Source of the DNA: Actinophytocola sp963825445
GTDB taxonomy: Bacteria; Actinomycetota; Actinomycetes; Mycobacteriales; Pseudonocardiaceae
DNA: 64,000 nucleotides
Assembly (NCBI GenBank): GCA_963825445.1
Contig: CAWGTM010000007.1
Coordinates: 331,185-395,184, forward strand
Direction of reading: 5' to 3'
Positions 26,234-34,612 of this stretch are shown here, one piece after another. The translations under genes were made by a program, and so were the position numbers. The notes under the pieces were generated by a model. It saw nothing but the letters and a program-made list of their open reading frames with translations, had not been told where the DNA came from and did no database searches. Every line of letters starts with the position of its first letter. Position 1 is the stretch's first letter.

Positions 26234-27531
26234 AGATCCGCGCGGATCTTCGCCGCTCGGTCCGCGGCTTCCTGGGCCTCGGCCGTTCGGCCGGCGTCGG
26301 TCAGGCGGTGGGCCAGTTCGGTCAGCATGGTGGCCAGGCCGGGCAGCGCGGTGGCCGGATAGGTGTCGACGCGTTGTTCGTACGCCTCCACCAGGCTTTT
26401 CGCCAGCAGGATCGGGAACTCGCCCAAAACCGTGGTACCCGACGGGATCGTCTCCAGGAGGTCGGCCGGCAGGGCGGCGTTGCGGGCCAACGACGTCAGC
26501 GCGGCGGCCAGCGGTTCGGGGTGGGAGCCCTGGACCGCCGCCGCCACGGCCGCCGGGGACAGGCCCGGTAGGACGGACAGCAGTTCCCGAAGGCAGTCGT
26601 GCACGGCCGGGTGATCGGCCGCCGCGCGCGAAAGCACCGTCAGGGCCCGGACTTCCTCCTCCGGGGCCGTGTCCTCGAACAGGGAGAGAAGGAACGTCGG
26701 GGTGATCTCGGCCAGCCGCGACGGGTCCACCGAGCCACGCAGGAGATCGGCCGCCAGGTCTGCGGACCGCTCCACCGCCGGACGCGGTCGCGGCGACGAC
26801 GCGCCGTCCAGGATCTCGACGGCGATCCGTGGCAGGGCCTCGCCCAGCGGGTCGCGGATGATGCCCGTCGCGATGCCGTCGTACGGGGTCGGGTCCCAGT
26901 TCACGATCACGAGCGTCGCGCCGGCGCGCACAGCGCTCGCGGCCAGGGAACCGGCCGGCTCCACCGTGAGCGTCGTGCCCACCGCCAGCACCAGGTCGCA
27001 CGACAGGACCGCGCGCTCGGCGCGTGCGAACACGGCGGGTGCCATGGTCTGGCCGAACATGGTGCTCGCCGTCTTCTGGATTCCGCCGCAGCGCACGCAG
27101 TCCGGCACTCCCGGCAGGTCCAGGACCGAAGCCGTGGGCGACCGGTGTCCACACTCGACACACAGCATCTCGTGCATCGTGCCGTGCAGTTCGACCACCC
27201 GGTCGGCCGGTGTGCCGGCCCGCTGGTGCAGGCCGTCGGTGTTCTGCGTGACCACCGTGGTGTCCACCAGCGGCGAGCCGGTCAACCGGGCCACCGCGTG
27301 ATGCGCGGCGTTCGGTTCCGCCTGCCAGACCGGATGGTCGCGGCGCGACTGCCAGTAGCTCTCGCGCAACGCGGGATCGTCGAGGAACGCCCGATACGTG
27401 GCCTTCTTCTGCGCGCCCGGGTTCAGCGTCCAGGCCCCCGATGGTCCGCGGAAGTCCTGGATGCCGGAGTCCGTCGAGACTCCGGCACCACTGAGGACGA
27501 CCAGATTTCTGATTCCTCGCAGGTCGGTCAC
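26230..27531 (-). CDS. Sir2-family NAD-dependent deacetylase with C-terminal extension
   Basis: A 433-residue protein. Residues 1-~240 are a sirtuin domain: NAD-binding GAGVSTDSGIQDFRG, TQNTDGLHQRAG, catalytic His in ELHGT, four zinc cysteines in CVECGH and CVRCGG, and a C-terminal VNWDPTPYD. Residues ~250-433 are an additional helical region ending in a TPR-like segment (LTELAHRLTDAGRTAEAQEA). Normal sirtuins are about 240-280 residues, so the extension roughly doubles it and may bind a partner or substrate. Expected to remove acetyl/acyl groups from protein lysines using NAD. Stand-alone transcription unit. Confidence 0.9.
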   Translation of the reverse strand: MTDLRGIRNLVVLSGAGVSTDSGIQDFRGPSGAWTLNPGAQKKATYRAFLDDPALRESYWQSRRDHPVWQAEPNAAHHAVARLTGSPLVDTTVVTQNTDGLHQRAGTPADRVVELHGTMHEMLCVECGHRSPTASVLDLPGVPDCVRCGGIQKTASTMFGQTMAPAVFARAERAVLSCDLVLAVGTTLTVEPAGSLAASAVRAGATLVIVNWDPTPYDGIATGIIRDPLGEALPRIAVEILDGASSPRPRPAVERSADLAADLLRGSVDPSRLAEITPTFLLSLFEDTAPEEEVRALTVLSRAAADHPAVHDCLRELLSVLPGLSPAAVAAAVQGSHPEPLAAALTSLARNAALPADLLETIPSGTTVLGEFPILLAKSLVEAYEQRVDTYPATALPGLATMLTELAHRLTDAGRTAEAQEAADRAAKIRADL

Positions 27532-27544
27532 GGCACCCAGTGCA

Positions 27545-28543
27545 TCACACGGGCGGGCGGACGTAGGTCATCGAGTACGGGTTGCCGTGGATGACGAACG
27601 GCAGGTTGCCGCCCGCGGACTGTACGTAGGCGTTGACCTTCCACGTGCCGCACCCGCCGGCCGGCTGGGTGACCGTCAGCTGCTGGGAGATCCGGCGGTG
27701 GTGGACGTACCGGTCGACGTCGACGACCGCCGACGGGGTCGCCTGCGCCACGCAGCCCGCGGCCGTGGAACTGGGCGTCGCCACGATCCGGTACCGCACG
27801 GTGGCCGTGCCGCTGCCGGGATACGAGCCGTCCGGGCAGGCGTTCCCACCTGTGCCGTAGCAACTGGTGGCGTACATGTCCGACGTGGCGAGGAACGACC
27901 GCGCGCCGGGCAGCGGCGCGTACGCGGGCACGACGTGGAGCTGCTTGCCGGCACCGCCGACCGCGAAGTAGTTGGACCCACCCGAGCCGAAGACCTGCGC
28001 GACGCCGGCCGGCCCGATGGGACCGTCGATGTCGGCCACGAAGCCGCTGCGCAGGCTCGCGGTCTCGTAGCCGGTCGCGAGTCCGTCGTTCAGATAGACC
28101 CGCAGCAGGCACTCGTAGTTGCCGGTGACGGCCGGCTTGAACAGCATCCGGACGGTGAGCTTGACGTCGGCCGCGCCCTCCAGGAGGTTCTGGCCGCTCC
28201 ACACCTGACCGTGCTGGGAACCGGTGTTCGGCAACGTGGTCCCACCGACCGCCTGACAGGTGATCTTGTGCCCGACCGCGATGCGCGACGGCGCGCCGTC
28301 GTTGCGGCCGTTGCCCACCACGACCTCGCTGCGCAGGTTGTGGGACACCCCGGCCGCGACCGTGCCGAGCTGCAGCCGTGCCCGGATCTGTCCCTCCCCG
28401 CCGGGCGACTCGGACATGGTCACGGGTGTCGCGTACGCGACCTTCACGTACGCCGCGGCGGTGGGAGCCGACAGCAGGGGGAACAGGATCGCCGTCGACA
28501 GCAGAGTCAACAGGGCGACCAGGGTGCGGCGCAGGGTTCGCAT
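27545..28543 (-). CDS. Secreted hypothetical protein
   Basis: A 332-residue exported protein with a strong signal peptide (RRTLVALLTLLSTAILFPLL, then SAPTAAA). The mature part is Gly/Ser/Thr-rich and beta-rich with paired cysteines; it has no motif I recognise. It ends 13 bp before the Sir2 start on the same strand, so the two could be co-transcribed with this gene first, though the products have no obvious link. Confidence 0.6.
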   Translation of the reverse strand: MRTLRRTLVALLTLLSTAILFPLLSAPTAAAYVKVAYATPVTMSESPGGEGQIRARLQLGTVAAGVSHNLRSEVVVGNGRNDGAPSRIAVGHKITCQAVGGTTLPNTGSQHGQVWSGQNLLEGAADVKLTVRMLFKPAVTGNYECLLRVYLNDGLATGYETASLRSGFVADIDGPIGPAGVAQVFGSGGSNYFAVGGAGKQLHVVPAYAPLPGARSFLATSDMYATSCYGTGGNACPDGSYPGSGTATVRYRIVATPSSTAAGCVAQATPSAVVDVDRYVHHRRISQQLTVTQPAGGCGTWKVNAYVQSAGGNLPFVIHGNPYSMTYVRPPV

Positions 28544-28623
28544 GCCGGCCTCATCTCATGGCGAGGAGTGCGGAAGGACCTGATTCTGCCCTGGTCCCGC
28601 ACATTTTTCGCCCATTGCCGTAA

Positions 28624-29181
28624 TTACTGACGAGCGGCTCGCCACTCCGGTGCGAGCACCGACCAGACCTCGAGGTCGGCCCGCTTCCCCCGGTGGAGGT
28701 AGTACTCGCGCAGCACGCCCTCCTTCGTCATCCCGAGCCGCTGGGCGACCGCGATGCTCGCCGAGTTCCCGGTCGACACCAACCACTCCACGCGGTGGAT
28801 GCCGCGCTCCTCGACCGCCCAGTCGATGATCAGTCGCGCGGCCCGGGTGACCAGTCCCTTGCCCACGCCCGCGGGTTCGAGCCAGCACCCCGCCTCGGCC
28901 TTGCCGGCCGCCACGTCCAGGGTGCGGAACATGACGCCGCCGACGAGCGTGCCGCCCGCCCAGATGCCGTAGAGCCGGCCGGTGTCGGCGGCCGCCCGAT
29001 CCGCGAAGGACTGGAGGAGCGCGCGGCTGGACGCGAGATCCGTGGCCAGGTCGGGGAAACCGATGAACTCACTGATGTACTCGCGGCCGCGGTCGAGGTG
29101 GGCGAGGAACTCCTCGGCGTACCAGGTTTCCAGCGGACGCAGCACGGCGTCGTCGCCGATGGCCTTCTCGAACAGTGTCAT
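28624..29181 (-). CDS. GNAT N-acetyltransferase (RimJ/RimL type)
   Basis: A 185-residue acetyltransferase. The acetyl-CoA loop is GVGKGLVTRAARLII, followed by HRVEWLVSTGNSASIAVAQ and the C-terminal LGMTKEGVLREYYLHRG typical of RimL-like proteins that acetylate ribosomal protein N-termini or small amines. It follows the PH-domain-like membrane protein gene with 10 bp between, so they are likely co-transcribed. Confidence 0.9.
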   Translation of the reverse strand: MTLFEKAIGDDAVLRPLETWYAEEFLAHLDRGREYISEFIGFPDLATDLASSRALLQSFADRAAADTGRLYGIWAGGTLVGGVMFRTLDVAAGKAEAGCWLEPAGVGKGLVTRAARLIIDWAVEERGIHRVEWLVSTGNSASIAVAQRLGMTKEGVLREYYLHRGKRADLEVWSVLAPEWRAARQ

Positions 29182-29191
29182 GCCGCCATGA

Positions 29192-29746
29192 TCACCGGTA
29201 GGTGGCCTCGTTCGCGACCTGTTTGAGCCGTTCGGCGATGACCGTCGCTGGTTCGGCCGACCGGCGACCGTCCACCACGAACGGTGTGCCGTAGCGTTTG
29301 CGCAGCGAGCGGACCCGCCAGTGCGCGCGGCCGGTGAAGAGCGCGTCGCCCTGACGGCTCAGGAGGCGGACGGCCGGTCCGGACGGGCTCACGTCGATGC
29401 CCTCCACGGCCGGCCACGCCAGGAACACCACCTCCGGTTTGGATCCCAGCCCGGTCCGCACCCAGATACCGGACCGGTCGGCCGCCAACTGCGGTCCCAG
29501 CAGGCCCTGGTACTCGCGCACGATCAGCACGGAGAACCCCAGTTGGACGGCCAGCGGAACCACGATCAACAGCAGCATGGGCGTGATGGTCGACCAGACG
29601 AGCACCAACGGGACGACCACCATCAGCGCGAGCAGGAACACCACCGACACCAGCATCACCACGAACAGCGCCCTGGTGCGCCGGTTGCTGCGCACCACCA
29701 GCTGCGCCTGGGCCGGGACGGCCGGCGCGAACGAGACGTGCTGCAT
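29192..29746 (-). CDS. Membrane protein with PH-like domain
   Basis: A 184-residue protein. Two transmembrane helices (about residues 26-50 and 54-74) are joined by a short turn and followed by a soluble beta-rich domain resembling bacterial PH domains (GIWVRTGLGSKPEVVFLAWP). Similar actinobacterial proteins are common and of unknown function. Start ATG at 29746; it lies just upstream of the GNAT gene. Confidence 0.7.
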   Translation of the reverse strand: MQHVSFAPAVPAQAQLVVRSNRRTRALFVVMLVSVVFLLALMVVVPLVLVWSTITPMLLLIVVPLAVQLGFSVLIVREYQGLLGPQLAADRSGIWVRTGLGSKPEVVFLAWPAVEGIDVSPSGPAVRLLSRQGDALFTGRAHWRVRSLRKRYGTPFVVDGRRSAEPATVIAERLKQVANEATYR

Positions 29747-29785
29747 GAGATCCGCTCCTCGATCGGGGGTGCGGGTTCGAAACTA

Positions 29786-30042
29786 CTAGGCCTCAGTGAG
29801 CGCGGCCGCCAGTTGGGCGATCACACCCTTCCAGTGCGTGCGTCGGCCGGTCGCTGCGCACGCATGACGGCCGACGGTTCCACGGCGGTGACGTCACGGT
29901 CGGGAGGTTCGTAGGAGCCGGTGCCGGCGCCGACGTTCAGCACCGTCCGCGCGTCGCCGAGCGCGGCCCAGAACTGTGCGGCGATCCTCGGTTCGGTGCG
30001 CCGCGTCGCGGTGTACGTGGCCCCGATGGAGTCATACAGCAT
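29786..30042 (-). pseudogene. Truncated SAM methyltransferase remnant
   Basis: The frame from the ATG at 30042 encodes the start of a methyltransferase (MLYDSIGATYTATRRTEPRI, motif I TVLNVGAGTGSYEP, motif II VTAVEPSAVMRAQRP), then breaks after about 65 residues. A one-base shift reads HWKGVIAQLAAALTEA to a stop at 29786, which may be the original C-terminus. The ~150 residues expected in the middle are missing, so an internal deletion has killed the gene. It ends next to the TetR gene. Confidence 0.7.
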
Positions 30043-30051
30043 GAAGGCCGA

Positions 30052-30618
30052 TCAAAGCCGACGACGGGGTCGCCCCAACAGCCGTCGAGCGGCGTCCACG
30101 AGATACACCCGAAGACTCTCGTCGTCCAGCACGGCGAGCGCCGGTGACCCACCGGCCATCGCCACCCCGGACAACGCCACGTGGGCGGCCACCAGAGCGG
30201 ACGGCGACGGGTCGTCGCCGAGGAGGAGCGCCGGCAACCGGACCATCACGTTCTCGTCGCCGTGCAACCGCCGCTCCACGGCCCGGGCGATCCCCGGGTC
30301 GCTGCAGAACACGGCCACCAGCACCCGATGCCGCACGATCAGGTCGACGAGCCCGTCGAGCACGTGGTCGACCCGGGCGCCCTGTCGCCGCAGCCGGGAG
30401 GCCTCGTCGATGATCGCGCCCAACTCGGCCACCGCGGGCTCGGCCACCGCCTCGGTGATCTCGTCCTTCGTCTTGAAGTGGTAGTAGACCGCGGCCTTCG
30501 TGACGCCGAGCGCGTCGGCGATCATCTGCAACGAGGTGCCCTCGACACCGTGCTCGGTGAACAGCCGCAGGGCGGTCTCGAGCAGCCGCGTCCTGGTATC
30601 CACAGCTACGGCAGCCAT
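30052..30618 (-). CDS. TetR-family repressor of the MMPL exporter
   Basis: A 188-residue TetR regulator. The HTH is in the first 50 residues (LFTEHGVEGTSLQMIADALG, then VTKAAVYYHFKTK). It is divergent from the MMPL gene; the 160-bp space between them holds four evenly spaced operators at 30654-30740, so it most likely represses both itself and the exporter until an exported substrate or lipid releases it. Confidence 0.92.
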   Translation of the reverse strand: MAAVAVDTRTRLLETALRLFTEHGVEGTSLQMIADALGVTKAAVYYHFKTKDEITEAVAEPAVAELGAIIDEASRLRRQGARVDHVLDGLVDLIVRHRVLVAVFCSDPGIARAVERRLHGDENVMVRLPALLLGDDPSPSALVAAHVALSGVAMAGGSPALAVLDDESLRVYLVDAARRLLGRPRRRL

Positions 30619-30653
30619 TGCCCACCTCCTGAGAGTTTCACCGTACGCTCTCA

Positions 30654-30740
30654 GCTAGCCGTCCGGCAAGTTGACCACTAGCCGTGCGGCTAGTCACATA
30701 CTTGCCGATCGGCTTGGCACCTACTTGTCGTTCGGCTAGC
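30654..30740. promoter_or_regulatory. Four operators at an exact 23-bp period
   Basis: Four 18-bp dyads start at 30654, 30677, 30700 and 30723. Their consensus is ACTwGCCGnnCGGCwwGT; the second, ACTAGCCGTGCGGCTAGT, is perfect apart from the central pair. The spacing is exactly 23 bp each time, close to two helical turns, so bound TetR dimers would lie nearly on one face of the DNA. The array covers the MMPL promoter side and the TetR leader. Confidence 0.8.
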
Positions 30741-30778
30741 TTCGAGGGGAGCGGAGACACCGAACACTGGAGCACCTC

Positions 30779-32950
30779 GTGGCGACATTCCTCTACCGAC
30801 TCGGCCGGATCTCGTTCCGGCGCCGCTGGCTGGTCACCGGCGTCTGGGCGGCCCTCCTGATCGCGTTCGGCCTGGGCGCGGTGACGCTGTCCGGCCAACT
30901 GACCAACGCCGTGTCCATCCCCGGCACCGAGTCCCAGCAGGCGATCGACCACCTGAAGACCACCTTCCCCGAGGCGGGCGTCGGCGGCGGCACCGCCCGC
31001 GTCGCGATCGAGGCCCCCGAGGGCCAGACCTTCGCCGAGCCCGCCACCAAGGCCGCGGCCGACCGGGTGATCTCCGCACTGAACGAGGTGCCGGAGGTCG
31101 CGCGGGTGTCCGACCCGTTCGCCACCCAGGCCATCTCCCCCGACGGCCGGGTGCTGCTCGTCCAGGTCGGCTACGACCAGCAGGCGTTCGAGCTGACCGA
31201 AGCCGACCGCGAGGCGCTCCTGCACACGGCCACCATCGGCGAGCAGGCCGGCCTGACCGTCGAGTTCGGCGGTGACGCGGTCAAGGGCGCACCGGAGACC
31301 GGCGCCACCGAGATCCTGGGTGTCGCGGTCGCCGCGCTCGTCCTGCTCATCACGTTCGGCTCGGTCGTCGCCGCCGGGCTGCCGCTGCTCACCGCGCTCA
31401 TCGGCGTGGGCGTCGGGATGGCCGGCATCACCACGGCGTCCGGCTTCATGGACCTCAACGCCAACACCCCGGTGCTCGCGCTGATGATCGGCCTGGCGGT
31501 CGGCATCGACTACGCGTTGTTCATCGTTTCCCGCTACCGCAACGAACTGGCCCGCGGGCTCGACCCGGAACACGCGGCGGGCCGCGCGGTCGGCACCGCC
31601 GGGTCGGCCGTCGTGTTCGCCGGTCTCACGGTGATCATCGCCCTGGCCGGGCTGACGGTCGTCGGCATTCCGTTCCTCGGCGAGATGGGTGTGGCCGCCG
31701 CGATCACCGCCGGTGTGGCCGTACTCATCGCGCTCACCCTGCTGCCCGCCATGCTGGGCTTCGCGGGCGACCGGATCCGCGCCAAGGCGCCGAAGAACCC
31801 CGACCGGACCCCCATGGGCGAGCGCTGGGCCCGCTTCGTCGGCCGGCACCGGATCGCCGTGCTCGGCACCGCGCTCGCCGGTCTCATCGTCCTGGCGGTC
31901 CCGGCGGCCAGCATGCAGCTCGGCCTGCCGAACGACGCCACGGCCGCCCCGGACTCGACCCAGCACAAGGCCTACGAGCTGGTGAGCGACTCGTTCGGGC
32001 CGGGCGCCAACGGTCCCCTCACGGTGGTGGTGGACACGGCCGGCAGCACCGACCCGCAGGCCGCGGTCACCCAGGCCGCCGAGCGGATCGGCGGGCTGGA
32101 CAACGTCGCCGCCGTCACCCCGCCACAGTTCAACACCGACGGCACCACGGCGATTCTGTCGGTCATCCCGAAGACCGGCCCGAGTGAGGCGGCGACCGAG
32201 ACGCTGGTCGGCGCCATCCGCGACGCGGCCGTCCCGCTCGAGGACAGCACGGGCATCGAGCTGTCGGTCACCGGTCAGACGGCCGCGAACATCGACGTGT
32301 CGGCCACGCTGTCGGATGCCATGATCCCGTACCTGGCGCTGATCGTCGGTCTCGCGTTCCTGTTGCTGATGCTGGTGTTCCGCTCGGTCGTGGTTCCGCT
32401 GAAGGCCACCATCGGGTTCCTCGCGTCGGTGGCCGCCACGTTCGGCGCGGTGGTCGCGGTGTTCCAGTGGGGTTGGCTGACCGACGTGCTCGGGGTGGAG
32501 AGCACCGGGCCGATCATGAGCATGCTGCCGATCCTGCTGATCGGTGTCCTGTTCGGACTCGCCATGGACTACCAGGTGTTCCTGGTGACCCGGATGCGCG
32601 AGGAGTACGTGCACGGCGCGTCGGCCGACGAGGCGGTGGTGACCGGGTTCCGGCACGGCGCCCGGGTGGTGACCGCCGCGGCACTCATCATGATCAGTGT
32701 GTTCGCCGGGTTCGTGCTGGCCGAGGACACGCTCATCCAGTCGATCGGGTTCGCGCTCGCCGTCGGGGTGGCGGTGGACGCCTTCCTGGTCCGCATGACC
32801 ATCGTGCCGGCGGCCATGGCACTGCTCGGCAAGGCCGCCTGGTGGCTGCCGCGCTGGCTGGACCGGATCCTGCCGAACGTGGACGTCGAGGGTGAACGAC
32901 TGGTCGAACAGGACGGCCGCCACGAGGACCGGAAGCCCGTCTCCGTCTAG
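30779..32950 (+). CDS. MMPL-family RND transporter
   Basis: A 723-residue integral membrane protein with the two-fold RND layout. One N-terminal helix, an extracytoplasmic loop and five helices (the family GxxxDY motif as GLAVGIDYALFIVSRYR) are repeated in the second half (GVLFGLAMDYQVFLVTRMREEYV). These Asp-Tyr pairs conduct protons. MMPL proteins export lipids, siderophores or drugs. Start GTG at 30779. It is controlled by the divergent TetR through four operators, and its end overlaps the convergent GH3 gene by 4 bp. Confidence 0.93.
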   Translation: MATFLYRLGRISFRRRWLVTGVWAALLIAFGLGAVTLSGQLTNAVSIPGTESQQAIDHLKTTFPEAGVGGGTARVAIEAPEGQTFAEPATKAAADRVISALNEVPEVARVSDPFATQAISPDGRVLLVQVGYDQQAFELTEADREALLHTATIGEQAGLTVEFGGDAVKGAPETGATEILGVAVAALVLLITFGSVVAAGLPLLTALIGVGVGMAGITTASGFMDLNANTPVLALMIGLAVGIDYALFIVSRYRNELARGLDPEHAAGRAVGTAGSAVVFAGLTVIIALAGLTVVGIPFLGEMGVAAAITAGVAVLIALTLLPAMLGFAGDRIRAKAPKNPDRTPMGERWARFVGRHRIAVLGTALAGLIVLAVPAASMQLGLPNDATAAPDSTQHKAYELVSDSFGPGANGPLTVVVDTAGSTDPQAAVTQAAERIGGLDNVAAVTPPQFNTDGTTAILSVIPKTGPSEAATETLVGAIRDAAVPLEDSTGIELSVTGQTAANIDVSATLSDAMIPYLALIVGLAFLLLMLVFRSVVVPLKATIGFLASVAATFGAVVAVFQWGWLTDVLGVESTGPIMSMLPILLIGVLFGLAMDYQVFLVTRMREEYVHGASADEAVVTGFRHGARVVTAAALIMISVFAGFVLAEDTLIQSIGFALAVGVAVDAFLVRMTIVPAAMALLGKAAWWLPRWLDRILPNVDVEGERLVEQDGRHEDRKPVSV

Positions 32951-34056
32951 TCGAGACCGGCGCGCAGGGCGTTGACCCTGGCCAGCGCCTCGCCGAAGGC
33001 ACCGGAGTCCAAGGTGCCGTCGGCGAGTGCGGTGGCCAGGGCGTTCGCCGCTTCCTCACCCTGGTTCACGTCCCGCGCGGACGCGAGGATGAGGTCCATC
33101 CCTGCCCCGGCCGCCAGCACCGCCTTGTTACCGGTCGAGCCGAAGTCCCGCAGGGCACCGGCCTCGATCGCGTCGGTGATCGTCACACCCGTGAAACCGT
33201 TGCGGGACCGCAGTTCCTGCTGCACCACCACGGACGACAGACCGGCCGGGCGCGCGCCGTCCAGCGCCGGGTACACCGCCCACGACAGCATCACGAGCTT
33301 CGCGCCGGCCGCGATGGCGTCCTGGTAGGGCGCCTCGTGGACCGTCCGCAGGGCGTTGAGCGACACGTTCAGCGTGACCGGCCGCAGGTCGGTGTTGTTC
33401 GCGGCGGTCGCCGTGCCCAGTCCCGGGAAGTGCTTGACCGTGGCGGCCACGCCCGTGTTCTGGTGTGCCGTCACGAAGTTCGCGCCGAGATCGCCGACCA
33501 CGGTGTGGTCCATGCTGTAGGACCGTTCGTACTGGTCCATGAGGTCGCCGGGCGCGTGGTAGACGTCCAGCACGGGCGCCAGGTTCACGTTCATGCCCAC
33601 GCCCGCCAGGTTGTTGCCGGCGCCGGCACCGGTGGTCGTGGCCGCCGCGCCCGGGTTGGCCGACTGGCCGACGTCCTTGTGCGACAACACGGGTTCGCCG
33701 GGCAGCCGGCGGACCTGGCCGCCCTCCTGGTCGGTCATCAGCAACAGCGGATGCTGCATCGGGCTCTGCGCGGCGGCGTCGCGCAATTGCCGCACCACGC
33801 CCGCGATCTGCTGCGGGCTGGACACGTTCTCGCCGAAGAAGATCACCCCGGCCGCCTCGCCCGCGCGGATCCGCGACAGCAGACTCTGTGGTGGGGTGAG
33901 ACCGGGATAGGAGTAGATCACCCGCTGCCCGGCGGCCTGTCTGGCCAGCGCCTGCGCACTCAGGTCACCCGAAGTGTCCGAGGCGCCGGCCGACGTACCC
34001 GTGAAACCCAGTGCCAGCACCAGAAATGCCGCGCTCCACCGACCCCGACGACGCAT
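32947..34056 (-). CDS. Secreted glycoside hydrolase family 3 protein
   Basis: A 369-residue exported GH3 enzyme of the NagZ-like single-domain branch. It has a signal peptide to about residue 25, DQEGGQVRR near 108, the catalytic-loop KHFPGLG and the nucleophile Asp in TDAIEAGAL. This branch removes beta-N-acetylglucosamine from peptidoglycan fragments or chitin oligosaccharides; being secreted, it may trim cell wall or scavenge GlcNAc. Stand-alone gene. Confidence 0.88.
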   Translation of the reverse strand: MRRRGRWSAAFLVLALGFTGTSAGASDTSGDLSAQALARQAAGQRVIYSYPGLTPPQSLLSRIRAGEAAGVIFFGENVSSPQQIAGVVRQLRDAAAQSPMQHPLLLMTDQEGGQVRRLPGEPVLSHKDVGQSANPGAAATTTGAGAGNNLAGVGMNVNLAPVLDVYHAPGDLMDQYERSYSMDHTVVGDLGANFVTAHQNTGVAATVKHFPGLGTATAANNTDLRPVTLNVSLNALRTVHEAPYQDAIAAGAKLVMLSWAVYPALDGARPAGLSSVVVQQELRSRNGFTGVTITDAIEAGALRDFGSTGNKAVLAAGAGMDLILASARDVNQGEEAANALATALADGTLDSGAFGEALARVNALRAGLD

Positions 34057-34126
34057 GCCGACCTCCTCGCGCAGAGTGGGTCAACCATAACGCGTAGTCG
34101 CGACATAAGGAAAGTTTCTCACCAAA

Positions 34127-34612
34127 TCAGGGCACGACGAGCACGGGCCAGTGCCCCGCGCGAATGAGCCGCGTGGCCACCGAGCCCGCGATCCGATGCC
34201 CGGCACTGGTCGACGCGCCCACCACGACCACGTCCACCTGGTTGGTGTCCGCCGCCTCCCGCAGCGTGGCGTACGGGTCGCCGTGGACCTTCATGAACGT
34301 CACCGGCACGCCCAACTCCTCGGCGTTCGACCGCATCTCCTCGCGCAGTTCGGCGTAGAGCCGCAGCAGCGCCTCGGTTTCGGCGGTCACCGCCACTGAC
34401 GGCCCGAGCCCGCTCAACGCCGAGCGGGCCGCCACGAACGTGACCAGCAACCGGCAGTTCTGCCGGCGCGCCATGCCGAACGCGAACGACGCCGCCCGCA
34501 TGGCGGTGGCCGTGCCGTCGACCCCGACGAGGATCGTGCGCACCGCCCCGGGATCCGAAGGTCCGAACCGCTCCACAACGGACTCGAACGCACTCTCGGT
34601 CATGTCGCTCAC
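34127..34612 (-). CDS. Universal stress protein (UspA) family
   Basis: A 161-residue single Usp domain: N-terminal TILVGVDGTATAMRA with the conserved Asp, a Gly-rich VVVVGASTSAGHRIAGSVAT near 130-150 that replaces the usual ATP-loop GxxGxxx(9)G(S/T), and a C-terminal PVLVVP. The weakened loop makes ATP binding uncertain. The GTG start overlaps the stop of the MFS gene (GTGA, 34609-34612), so it is translated with that exporter. Confidence 0.88.
   Translation of the reverse strand: MSDMTESAFESVVERFGPSDPGAVRTILVGVDGTATAMRAASFAFGMARRQNCRLLVTFVAARSALSGLGPSVAVTAETEALLRLYAELREEMRSNAEELGVPVTFMKVHGDPYATLREAADTNQVDVVVVGASTSAGHRIAGSVATRLIRAGHWPVLVVP

Noticed and set aside
30638..32923. Very long minus-strand open frame (761 codons) opposite the MMPL gene
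   Set aside because: It is the antisense shadow of a high-GC gene; the translation is Gly/Arg/His/Asp-rich with no family signal. The same holds for long frames opposite 10994-13129, 22682-24370, 57350-59650 and 3907-5343.
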